In this document: in pieces, positions 17,124 through 24,867 of the stretch | Position numbering within the stretch: the first letter of the stretch is position 1 | How the letters are laid out: each line of letters begins with the position of its first letter | Assembly: GCA_014650415.1 (NCBI GenBank) | Contig: BMUX01000002.1 | Coordinates: forward strand, 620,001 to 684,000 | Direction of reading: 5' to 3' | Length of the DNA stretch: 64,000 bases | DNA from: Streptomyces spiroverticillatus | Lineage (GTDB): Bacteria > Actinomycetota > Actinomycetes > Streptomycetales > Streptomycetaceae | The notes under the pieces: model-generated | The model's input: only the letters and a program-made list of their open reading frames with translations | Database searches by the model: none | Told to the model about the DNA's origin: nothing | Program-made: the position numbers and the translations under genes

Positions 17124-18767
17124 TCAGGCCCCGTGGGCCGACTTGCGGCGGGCCGCGAAGACCACCGCACCGCCCGCCACCGCCAACGCCCCCGCCGCAC
17201 CCAGCAGCGCGCCCGTCGGCGTCGACGACCCGGTCGCCGCCAGGTTGCCCGCGGTGGCCGCACCGCCGACCGAGCCGGCCGACCCGGCCGAGGCGCCGCC
17301 CGTCGTGTCCGCACCGCCGACGGAGCCCGCACCACCCGTGGTGCCCGCGCCGCCACCGGTCGTGCCGCCCTCACCGCCGGTGGTGCCCGTACCGCCCGAA
17401 CCCCCCGGCTCCGGCAGCTGCGCGTCCTTGTCCACCGAGACCGCCACCGTCAGCGGAGCCATCTGCTCCCCCGCCGGGTACATCCCGCCGAACGCCTTCG
17501 ACCCGTCCGCCGTCAGCTTCGCCGGGACCCCGGCCAGCTTGACGACGCCGTCGACCACGTCCAGCTTGCCCCGGGGCGACAGCTCGGCGATGGTCAGGGC
17601 CTTGTACTCGACCGCCTTGCCGGGCTTGTTGTCGGCGGTGCGCTCCTTGGTCGCGACGTCCGCGACCAGGCCCGCCCTGCCGCCCTTCACCTCCACCTTG
17701 AAGGCCGAGAAGCTGAGGTCGAGCGCGTAGACGCCGTTCGTCTCGTGGCCCACGAAGCGGATCTTGCCGTCGAAGGCGGCGGAGAGGTCCTGCTTCTCGG
17801 CGTCGAAGGCGCCCTTGCCCTTCGGGAAGCGGAACCCGCTGCCGGCCTTGGCCGCACCGCCGGAGAGTTCGGCCTTGCCGTGCGCGATGGGGCCGTTGAC
17901 GTACTTCAGGAAGCGCTCGTGGACGCCCCAGTCGAGGTTGCCGTCCACGATGGCGCCCTTGACGTCCTCGACCGGCGGCTTCGGGTCGGGCTCGGGGTCC
18001 GGCTTCGGGTCCGGGTCGGGCTTCACACCCGGGTCCGGGTCCGGCTTGGGGTCGGGCTTCGGATCCGGCTTGGGGTCCGGCTTCGGGTCGGGCTTGGGGT
18101 CCGGGTCCGGCTTCGGGTCCGGCTTGGGATCCGGCTTCGGCTGACCCGTCGGCACCGTCAGCGTCGCCGCGTCGAAGGCCTGCTTCGGGTCGTACATCTT
18201 GTTGAAGGCGGCACTGCCCGCCTCCGTCAGCGCGGCCGGCATGTCCTTGAAGACCATGGCGTCCTTGCCCGCGGCGGGCGGCACCATCGTCAGCGTGACC
18301 AGCTCGACGTCGTTGCTCACGACCGGCTTGCCGTCCATCGCGGTCGACTTCACGTCGGCGGAGATCGTGCCGCCGGTGCGGGTCGTCTTCACCTTGAGGT
18401 CCGACAGCGTGAGGTCCAGCTTGCCGCCGTGCCCGGTGAAGCGGACCGCACCCTCGAGGGTGGTGGTGCTGGCGTGCGTGACCGTGTCGTACGCGGTCCT
18501 GCCGCCTCCGAAGGTGAACGCCCCGTTGCCCGCGGCCTGCTTGGCGCCGCCGGAGACCTCGACCTTGCCCTGGGCGATGGGCCCGGTGACGTAGGTGCGG
18601 AACTTGGTGAACACGCCCCAGTCCAGGGTCGCGCCCACGATCGGGTCGGCGGCCGGAGCGGCCGCGGTGTCGGCCGCGACGGCGGGGAGGGCGAAGGCGG
18701 TGGCGCCGACGGCTGCGGCCGTCGCGACGGCTGCGGCCAGGGTGATGCGGCGGCGGGTGGCTGCCAT
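17124..18767 (-). CDS. HtaA-domain heme-binding cell-wall protein with sortase signal
   Basis: 547 residues. The N-terminal signal peptide (MAATRRR then a hydrophobic stretch, cleavage near AVAA) is followed by HtaA domain 1 (about 45-190), a linker of about 15 KPDP-type repeats (about 208-262), HtaA domain 2 (about 275-450), a Gly/Thr-rich spacer, then LAATG (509-513), a hydrophobic helix and a basic tail ARRKSAHGA. LAxTG signals are used by class E sortases, so the protein is probably covalently wall-linked. HtaA domains bind heme through a conserved Tyr in known corynebacterial proteins. Each domain begins with the family's LDWGV(F/H) motif. Downstream of a second HtaA gene, 95 bp away, and likely in the same iron-controlled operon. 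Confidence 0.9.
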   Translation of the reverse strand: MAATRRRITLAAAVATAAAVGATAFALPAVAADTAAAPAADPIVGATLDWGVFTKFRTYVTGPIAQGKVEVSGGAKQAAGNGAFTFGGGRTAYDTVTHASTTTLEGAVRFTGHGGKLDLTLSDLKVKTTRTGGTISADVKSTAMDGKPVVSNDVELVTLTMVPPAAGKDAMVFKDMPAALTEAGSAAFNKMYDPKQAFDAATLTVPTGQPKPDPKPDPKPDPDPKPDPKPDPKPDPKPDPKPDPDPGVKPDPDPKPDPEPDPKPPVEDVKGAIVDGNLDWGVHERFLKYVNGPIAHGKAELSGGAAKAGSGFRFPKGKGAFDAEKQDLSAAFDGKIRFVGHETNGVYALDLSFSAFKVEVKGGRAGLVADVATKERTADNKPGKAVEYKALTIAELSPRGKLDVVDGVVKLAGVPAKLTADGSKAFGGMYPAGEQMAPLTVAVSVDKDAQLPEPGGSGGTGTTGGEGGTTGGGAGTTGGAGSVGGADTTGGASAGSAGSVGGAATAGNLAATGSSTPTGALLGAAGALAVAGGAVVFAARRKSAHGA

Positions 18768-18862
18768 GGTCGGGGGACTCCTGTCAGACGGATCAGACGG
18801 AAAGGAACAGCAGGGAACGGGGGGTTACACGTGCAGGGGGAGAAAGGGGGGAGGCGCGGGCG

Positions 18863-20323
18863 TCAGCCCTGCGTGCCGCTCCCCCGCCTGCGGACCACGA
18901 AGAACGCGGCCCCGGCCAGCACCAGGACGCCCGCGCCGACGGCGGCGTACAGCACGGTGTTCGAGGAAGAGGAGTCGGAGGCCGCGACGGTCTTCGGCTC
19001 CGCTGAGGTCTTCTTGTCCGCCGCCGGTGCGGGCGTGGCGGAGGACTTGGTGTCACTGCCCAGGTCGGGCAGCGCGGGCAGCTTCGCCTTGTCGTCGACG
19101 GCCACGGCGAGGGACACCGGGTCCATCTCGGTGCCCGCCTTGTACATCGAGCCGAACGCCTTCGCGCCGCCCTCGGTGAGCGTGGCCGGGACCTCGGTCA
19201 GGTTGACCAGGCCGTCCTTGGCGTCCAGGGACATGGCCTGGAAGGTGACGAGCGGGACGGCGGTGCTCCGCACGTCCTTCTTCGTCGCCGGGTCCTTGCT
19301 CGTGACGTCCGCGACGAGGGTGCCCTTGCCGTCGGCGACCTTCACGCCCACCTTGGCGAGGGTCAGGTCCAGGTGCGCGCCGGAGAAGCGGACGCTGCCC
19401 GCGAAGTTCGCGTCGAGGGTCTTCTTCCCGCTGTCGTACGCACCCTTGCCCTGCGGGAAGCGGAACAGCGCCCCGCCGTCCAGCGCGCCCTCGGCGAGGT
19501 CCCACTTGCCCTTGGAGATCGGGCCGGTGACGTACTCGCGGAAGGTCCGCCGCACACCCCAGTCCACGGCCGCGTCCCGGATGTCCCCGGAGTCCCCGGC
19601 CTCGGGCTTCTTGGCGTCCGGTGCCTTCTCGGGCTGCTTCTGCGAAGCCGGAGCCGGGGCCTTCTCCTCGGACTTCGCGCCCGCCGCCACGTCCGCCGAC
19701 AGGCTGACCGGGTCGAGCCGCGTGCCGGCCGTGTAATACCCGGCGAAGGCGCTCGCGCCCTGCGAAGTCAGCGTCGCGGGAACGTTGTTGAGGGCGACCG
19801 GGCTGCCGCCGCCCTTCATGTTGACGCCGCCGACAGCAAGCGAGGCGAGCGCGATCTGGCGGGAGCGGGTCACCTTGCCGGTGCCCTTGGCCTTGCTCGT
19901 CACGTCGGCGAAGAGCGTTCCCGTACCGCCGGATATGCGGACGGTGGGGCGGCTGATCACCAGGTCGAGGTCGTACGAGCCGTCCGGCTTCTGGTGGCCG
20001 GTGAAGCGCACCCCGCCGGAGAAGCCGGAGTTGAGGGCCCCGCTGTCCGGGTCGTACGAGCCGCTCGCGGAGTGGAAGCGGAACTGGCTGCCGCCGACGG
20101 TCGCGGCGCCGCCCTGGAGCGTGAAGGCGCCCTTGGCGATGGGCCCGGTGACGTAACTCTGGAAGGAGGACTTGATCCCCCAGTCGAGCCTGCCGCCCTG
20201 AACGGTGCGCGGTGCCGCGTGGGCGGCCGAGGCCGGGAGCAGTGCTCCCAGTACGGCCGCGACGAGCACGACGGCGTACGCGCGGGCCGGTCTGGACGAC
20301 CGGGCCGGTCTGGACGGCAGCAT
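18863..20323 (-). CDS. HtaA-domain heme-binding protein, membrane-anchored
   Basis: 486 residues: signal peptide (cleavage near SAAHAAP), HtaA domain 1 (about 40-205, beginning GRLDWGIKSSFQSYVTGP), a charged Ala/Lys/Pro linker (about 215-250), HtaA domain 2 (about 255-420, beginning AAVDWGVRRTF), then an acidic/Ser-rich stalk and a C-terminal transmembrane helix with basic end (VVRRRGSG). It has no LAxTG, unlike its neighbour, so it would stay in the membrane. That suggests a relay from wall-bound HtaA to this protein to HmuT. The iron box at 20350-20368 lies 27 bp upstream of its ATG. Confidence 0.9.
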   Translation of the reverse strand: MLPSRPARSSRPARAYAVVLVAAVLGALLPASAAHAAPRTVQGGRLDWGIKSSFQSYVTGPIAKGAFTLQGGAATVGGSQFRFHSASGSYDPDSGALNSGFSGGVRFTGHQKPDGSYDLDLVISRPTVRISGGTGTLFADVTSKAKGTGKVTRSRQIALASLAVGGVNMKGGGSPVALNNVPATLTSQGASAFAGYYTAGTRLDPVSLSADVAAGAKSEEKAPAPASQKQPEKAPDAKKPEAGDSGDIRDAAVDWGVRRTFREYVTGPISKGKWDLAEGALDGGALFRFPQGKGAYDSGKKTLDANFAGSVRFSGAHLDLTLAKVGVKVADGKGTLVADVTSKDPATKKDVRSTAVPLVTFQAMSLDAKDGLVNLTEVPATLTEGGAKAFGSMYKAGTEMDPVSLAVAVDDKAKLPALPDLGSDTKSSATPAPAADKKTSAEPKTVAASDSSSSNTVLYAAVGAGVLVLAGAAFFVVRRRGSGTQG

Positions 20324-20349
20324 GAGGGATCCCTCCGAGGTCTGGCGAG

Positions 20350-20368
20350 CAAGGTAAGGCTAACCTAA
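20350..20368. promoter_or_regulatory. Iron box between HtaA operon and hmuTUV
   Basis: 19-bp site CAAGGTAAGGCTAACCTAA matches TWAGGTWAGSCTWACCTWA at 18 of 19 positions (only the first base differs). It sits in the divergent gap and can control both the HtaA genes and hmuT. The regulator is presumably a DmdR/IdeR homologue, which is not in this window. Confidence 0.88.
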
Positions 20369-20484
20369 GCTATGCCTGACCTCGTCCGGAACCCATGGGC
20401 CCCTCCCGAAGGGCCGGACCAGCGAAACTCCCCCGCCACACCGGCCACTTCGGCCGCCCGGAAACGAACAGGACGGTGCGCTCC

Positions 20485-21525
20485 GTGCGAACGCCAGCCG
20501 TGTCCCCGCACTCCTCACGCCTGGCAGGTGCACTGGTCGCCGTGCTCGCCCTCGCCGTCGCCGCCACGGGTTGCGGCGGTACGACGACGAGCGCGCCCCC
20601 CGCGGGAAGCGGCGCGAAGACCAAGGCCGAACAGACCCCCGACCGCGTCGAACCCCTCGCCGCCACCCCGAAGCCGGCCCTCCCGGCGACGGTCGCCTCC
20701 GCCGACGGCAAGGAGGTGAAGGTCACGTCCGCCGACCGGATCGTCCCGCTCACCGGCAGCCTCAACGAGATCGTCTTCACCCTCGGCCTCGGCAAGCAGG
20801 TCGTCGCCCGCGACATCACCGCCACCTTCGAACAGGCCGAGCACCTCCCGGTGGTGACACGTGCTCACGACGTGTCGGCGGAAAGCGTGCTCTCGCTGAG
20901 GCCCACCGTCGTCCTCGCGGACACCACGACCGGCCCGGTGGAGGCCGTCGACCAGATCCGCGACGCGGGCATCCCGCTGGTCGTGGTGAACCCGGCGAAG
21001 GAACTCGCCGACGTCGACAAGCGCATCGACGCGGTGGCCGCCGCCCTGGGCGTGAAGCCGGCCGGCGAGGAGCTGAAGAAGCGAACGCAGGCCCGCCTGG
21101 CCGCCGTCCAGAAGGACATCCCGAAGCCCGCCGACGGCAAGAAGCCCCGCGTGACCTTCCTCTACCTGCGCGGCTCGGCCTCGGTCTACCTGCTGGGCGG
21201 GCGGGACTCCGGGGCGAGTTCGCTGCTGGAGGCGGCGGGCGCGATCGACGCGGGCAAGGACTCGGGCCTGGCCAAGGACTTCACCGCGATCACCAGCGAG
21301 GCGCTGGTGAAGGCCGCCCCCGACGCGATCCTCGTCATGTCCAAGGGCCTCGAATCCGTCAACGGCGTGGACGGCCTCCTCAAGGTCCCGGGCGTCGCCG
21401 AGACCCCGGCGGGCCTGGACCGCCGCATCGTCTCCGTCCCCGACGGCGTGCTGCTCAACTACGGCCCCCGCACGGACCAGGTCCTGAAGTCCCTGGTCGA
21501 CCAGCTCTACCCCAAGGACAAGTGA
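20485..21525 (+). CDS. hmuT: Heme ABC transporter substrate-binding lipoprotein
   Basis: Extracytoplasmic heme-binding component. It has a lipoprotein signal (SRLAGALVAVLALAVAATGC with lipobox AATGC), then a disordered linker and a type III periplasmic-binding fold beginning RIVPLTGSLNEIVFTLGLG. Candidate heme ligands in the usual HmuT regions were not individually resolved. The GTG at 20485 is preferred: an AGGACGG sequence lies about 8 nt upstream and it gives a normal signal peptide. An in-frame ATG at 20395 would add 30 atypical residues. About 346 residues. First gene of hmuTUV, divergent from the HtaA genes across a shared iron box. Confidence 0.9.
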   Translation: MRTPAVSPHSSRLAGALVAVLALAVAATGCGGTTTSAPPAGSGAKTKAEQTPDRVEPLAATPKPALPATVASADGKEVKVTSADRIVPLTGSLNEIVFTLGLGKQVVARDITATFEQAEHLPVVTRAHDVSAESVLSLRPTVVLADTTTGPVEAVDQIRDAGIPLVVVNPAKELADVDKRIDAVAAALGVKPAGEELKKRTQARLAAVQKDIPKPADGKKPRVTFLYLRGSASVYLLGGRDSGASSLLEAAGAIDAGKDSGLAKDFTAITSEALVKAAPDAILVMSKGLESVNGVDGLLKVPGVAETPAGLDRRIVSVPDGVLLNYGPRTDQVLKSLVDQLYPKDK

Positions 21526-21529
21526 CCCG

Positions 21530-22633
21530 GTGACCGCAACGACAACCTCCGGCACGGAGCGGGCGGACACCACCGCCCCGGCCGCCGGGCCCCCCGCGAA
21601 GGGCCGCCGCGGCACCACCTTCACCCTCACCACCGGGCTCGCCGTCGCCCTCTTCGTCCTCGCCCTCGTCTCGGCCGGGCTCGGGACGTACCACATCTCG
21701 CCCGGCGACGTCCTGGCCTCCGTGCAGCACCGGATCGGGCTCGGCGGCGCACCGCTGGACCGGGTCGGCGAGAGCGTGCTGTGGAACATCCGGCTGCCCC
21801 GCGTCGTCCTCGCCCTCCTCGTCGGCGGCTCGCTCGGCTGCGCGGGCGCGCTCATGCAGGGCGTGTTCGGCAACCCCCTGGCGGAGCCCGGCGTCATCGG
21901 CATCTCCGCCGGTGCGGCGGTCGGCGCGGTGGCGTCGATCGCGCTGGGGCTGAGCTTCTTCGGGAACTGGACGGTGACCTTCTGCGCGTTCGTCGCGGGC
22001 CTGGGCACCGTGCTGCTCGTGTACGTCCTGTCCCGGTCGGGCGGCAAGACCGAAGTGGTCACGCTGATCCTCACCGGCATCGCGGTGAACGCCTTCGCCG
22101 GTGCGCTGATCGGCCTCGCCATCTTCTTCGCGGACAACGCGCAGATCACCCAGATCACCTTCTGGCAGCTCGGCTCCCTCGCCCAGGCCACCTGGCCCAA
22201 GGTCCTCGCCGTCCTCCCCTGCGCCCTGCTCGGCCTGCTCGTCGCCCCCTTCTACGCCCGCAAGCTGGACCTCCTCGCCCTCGGCGAGCGCCCGGCCCGC
22301 CACCTGGGCGTGGACGTCGAGAAGATGCGGATGGCGCTGGTGCTGGTGGTGGCGCTGCTGACCGCCGCCGCCGTGGCCGTCGCCGGCATCATCACCTTCG
22401 TCGGGCTGCTCGTCCCGCACCTGCTGCGCATGGCCAACGGCCCCGGCCACCGCTTCCTGGTCCCCGGCAGCGCACTGGGCGGCGCGATCGTCCTGCTCGC
22501 GGGCGACCTCGCGGCCCGTACGGTCGCCAACCCGGCCGAACTCCCCCTCGGCGTCCTCACCGCCCTCTTCGGCAGCCCGTTCTTCTTCTGGCTCCTGCGC
22601 CGGACCCGTCGCAAGCAAGGTGGTTGGGCATGA
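21530..22633 (+). CDS. hmuU: Heme ABC transporter permease (FecCD family)
   Basis: 367-residue membrane protein of the BtuC/FecCD family with about ten hydrophobic helices. Family motifs include LWNIRLPRVVLALLVGGSLGCAGALMQGVFGNPLAEPGVIGISAGAA-type sequence after helix 2 and the GxITFVGLLVPHLLR segment near the C-terminus, which contacts the ATPase. The GTG start at 21530 is 4 nt after the hmuT stop. The stop overlaps the hmuV start (ATGA). It transports heme across the membrane as part of HmuTUV. Confidence 0.94.
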   Translation: MTATTTSGTERADTTAPAAGPPAKGRRGTTFTLTTGLAVALFVLALVSAGLGTYHISPGDVLASVQHRIGLGGAPLDRVGESVLWNIRLPRVVLALLVGGSLGCAGALMQGVFGNPLAEPGVIGISAGAAVGAVASIALGLSFFGNWTVTFCAFVAGLGTVLLVYVLSRSGGKTEVVTLILTGIAVNAFAGALIGLAIFFADNAQITQITFWQLGSLAQATWPKVLAVLPCALLGLLVAPFYARKLDLLALGERPARHLGVDVEKMRMALVLVVALLTAAAVAVAGIITFVGLLVPHLLRMANGPGHRFLVPGSALGGAIVLLAGDLAARTVANPAELPLGVLTALFGSPFFFWLLRRTRRKQGGWA

Positions 22634-23484
22634 GCGCCTGGAAGTCGCTGTTCTCGTCCGGGCGTTCGCGCACGCTCCCCGCTCCCCTGCCCCCGGGCGC
22701 CGCCGCGATCGAGGTGTCCGGACTGCACGTACGCCTCGGCGGGCGCGAGGTGCTGGCCGGGATCGACCTGACCGCCCGCGCCGGTGAGGTCCTCGCCCTC
22801 GTCGGGCCCAACGGGGCGGGCAAGTCCACCCTGCTGGCCGCCGTCGCCGCCGACCTGGCCGCGACGGAAGGGACGGTACGCATCGACGGGCGTCCGGTCG
22901 GCGAGTGGACCGCCCCCGAGCTGGCCGTGCGCCGGTCCGTGCTTCCGCAGTCGGCCGCGCTGTCGTTCCCGTTCCCGGTCGAGGACGTCGTACGGATGGG
23001 CCGTGCGCCCTGGGCGGGCACCCCGCAGGAGGACGAGGACGACCTCGCCGTGGCCGGGGCCATGGCCGCCACCGAGGTCACCGCGTTCGGGCCGCGCCCC
23101 TTCAGTGCGCTGTCCGGCGGCGAGCGGGCCCGGGTCGCGCTGGCCCGCGTACTGGCCCAGCGCGCACCCGTACTCCTCCTCGACGAACCGACCGCCGCCC
23201 TCGACCTGCGCCACCAGGAACTGGTCCTGCGGATCTGCCGGGAGCGGGCGGCGGCCGGGGACGCGGTCGTGGTCGTACTCCACGACCTGGGGCTCGCGGC
23301 GGCGTACGCGGACCGGGCGGCCGTGCTGCACGGCGGGCGGATCGCCGCCTGCGGCCCGCCCGCCGAGGTGTTCGGCGAGGAGCTGCTCTCCCGGGTCTAC
23401 CGGCAGCCGGTCGAGGTGCTCCCGCACCCGCACACGGGCACCCCGCTGGTGATCCCCAGGAGGACCGCACTCACGACGATTTGA
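22630..23484 (+). CDS. hmuV: Heme ABC transporter ATP-binding protein
   Basis: 284-residue ATPase that powers HmuU. Walker A GPNGAGKST (about 61-69), Q-loop LPQSAAL, signature LSGGERARVALARVLAQ, Walker B VLLLDEPTAALD, and H-loop VVVLHDLGLAA. The ending PVEVLPHPHTGTPLVIPRR is typical of HmuV. The start overlaps the hmuU stop by 4 nt, indicating translational coupling. A hairpin follows the gene at 23503-23537. Confidence 0.94.
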   Translation: MSAWKSLFSSGRSRTLPAPLPPGAAAIEVSGLHVRLGGREVLAGIDLTARAGEVLALVGPNGAGKSTLLAAVAADLAATEGTVRIDGRPVGEWTAPELAVRRSVLPQSAALSFPFPVEDVVRMGRAPWAGTPQEDEDDLAVAGAMAATEVTAFGPRPFSALSGGERARVALARVLAQRAPVLLLDEPTAALDLRHQELVLRICRERAAAGDAVVVVLHDLGLAAAYADRAAVLHGGRIAACGPPAEVFGEELLSRVYRQPVEVLPHPHTGTPLVIPRRTALTTI

Positions 23485-23502
23485 CCTCCTCTTGACCCGG
23501 CG

Positions 23503-23537
23503 ACGGGGCGGCCATGGGACTCCCGTGACCGCCCCGT
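23503..23537 (+). terminator. Hairpin terminator after hmuV
   Basis: 9-bp inverted repeat ACGGGGCGG (23503-23511) with CCGCCCCGT (23529-23537), 19 nt after the hmuV stop and before the iron box of efeO. Confidence 0.6.
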
Positions 23538-23606
23538 ATTCATGGGGCGAAGGTGAGATCTGAATCACTGCACGGGCGGCGATCGGAGGAGTAAGGGGCG
23601 CTTAAC

Positions 23607-23625
23607 TTAGGTAAGCCTCAGTAGA
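23607..23625 (+). promoter_or_regulatory. Iron box upstream of efeO
   Basis: TTAGGTAAGCCTCA matches the left two-thirds of the iron-box consensus, with several mismatches in the right third. It resembles the heme oxygenase box at 14728, which has the same CTTAGGTAAGCCT core. 44 bp before the efeO start. Confidence 0.65.
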
Positions 23626-23668
23626 CCTGTGGGCCTCGTAGATCTTTCACCCCGCGTGGAGTCCCCTT

Positions 23669-24823
23669 ATGCGTCCCCTCCGTCTCACCGTCGTGACCGC
23701 GGCCGCCGCCGCGACCGTCCTGGCCGCCATGACCGGCTGCACCCAGAAGAGCAAAGACATGAAGGGCGACGGGGGCAGCGGCGCGATCCAGGTCGTCGCC
23801 AAGGACGACTCCTGCGAGGTGTCGAAGAAGGAGTTCCCGGCCGGCAAGATCGAACTGGCCGTGGAGAACAAGGGCTCCAAGGTCACCGAGGTGTACGTCC
23901 TGTTCCCCGACGACCGCATCGTCACCGAGCGCGAGAACATCGGCCCCGGCACCAAGGCCGACCTCACCGCCGAGATCAAGGCCGGTTCGTACGAGATCGC
24001 CTGCAAGCCCGGCATGAAGGGCGACGGCATCCGCCAGAAGATCACCGTGACCGGCGGCGGCGCGGCCGCCCAGCGCAGCCCGGAGAAGGACACCGCGGTC
24101 GCCGCGTACCGCACCTACGTGCGCGAGCAGGCCGAGCAGACCCTTCCCAAGGCGCAGGTGTTCGCCGACGCGGTGAAGGCGGGCGACCTGGAGGCCGCGA
24201 AGAAGGCGTACGCGCCCTCGCGCATCGGCTGGGAGCGCACGGAGCCGGTCGCCGAGTCGTTCGGCGACATCGACCCGATGGTCGACCTGCGCGAGGACGG
24301 CGTCGAGGAGTCCGGCAAGCCGTGGACCGGCTGGCACCGCCTGGAGAAGGCGCTGTGGCAGGACAAGAAGATCGGCGACGAGGAGAAGAAGCTCGCCGAC
24401 ACCCTGATGAAGGACCTCAACACCTGGGTGAAGAAGGTCGGCACCGCCGAGATCACCCCCTCCTCCATGGCCAACGGCGCCAAGGAACTCCTCGACGAGG
24501 TCGCCACCGGCAAGGTCACCGGTGAGGAGGAGCGCTACAGCCACACCGACCTGGTCGACTTCAAGGCGAACGTCGAGGGCGCGGAGAAGGCGTACACGCT
24601 GCTCAAGCCGATCACCTCGAAGACCGACCCGAAGCTGACGGAGTCCCTCGACAAGCAGTTCGCCGCGCTGAACAAGCTGCTCGACAAGCACCGCCCGAAC
24701 ACCTCCTCGTACGAGTTCACCTCCTACGACAAGGTCTCCAAGGCGGACCGCAAGGAGCTCTCGGACGGCGTGAACGCGCTCGCGGAGCCGCTGTCGAAGC
24801 TCGCGGCCGCAGTCACCAAGTGA
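23669..24823 (+). CDS. efeO: Iron uptake system protein EfeO (cupredoxin + M75 domain)
   Basis: 384-residue lipoprotein (lipobox AAMTGC, about 20-24) of the EfeUOB ferrous iron system. The N-terminal cupredoxin-like domain (about 38-125, with CEVSKKEFPAGKIELAVEN) is followed by the M75/imelysin-like helical domain containing the iron-binding HxxE motif in GWHRLEKALW. It is thought to deliver iron to the permease EfeU. ATG at 23669. An iron box precedes it and efeB follows 44 bp later. The end of the gene and the following bases form a short direct repeat over the stop codon. Confidence 0.95.
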   Translation: MRPLRLTVVTAAAAATVLAAMTGCTQKSKDMKGDGGSGAIQVVAKDDSCEVSKKEFPAGKIELAVENKGSKVTEVYVLFPDDRIVTERENIGPGTKADLTAEIKAGSYEIACKPGMKGDGIRQKITVTGGGAAAQRSPEKDTAVAAYRTYVREQAEQTLPKAQVFADAVKAGDLEAAKKAYAPSRIGWERTEPVAESFGDIDPMVDLREDGVEESGKPWTGWHRLEKALWQDKKIGDEEKKLADTLMKDLNTWVKKVGTAEITPSSMANGAKELLDEVATGKVTGEEERYSHTDLVDFKANVEGAEKAYTLLKPITSKTDPKLTESLDKQFAALNKLLDKHRPNTSSYEFTSYDKVSKADRKELSDGVNALAEPLSKLAAAVTK

Positions 24824-24839
24824 GCGGCCGCAGTCACCA
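24803..24839 (+). repeat. 21-bp direct repeat spanning the efeO stop
   Basis: GCGGCCGCAGTCACCA at 24803-24818 is repeated exactly at 24824-24839, with a period of 21 bp. The efeO TGA (24821-24823) lies between them. Confidence 0.9.
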
Positions 24840-24867
24840 GGCAACACGTGCGGAAGAAGGCGGTCCG

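Noticed and set aside
17016..19736. 906-codon plus-strand open frame opposite the HtaA genes
   Set aside because: It covers both HtaA genes antisense and reads their repeat-rich DNA; no domains.
20395..20484. Upstream ATG of hmuT giving a 30-residue N-terminal extension
   Set aside because: The extension is Arg/Pro-rich, precedes a complete lipoprotein signal, and has no ribosome site.
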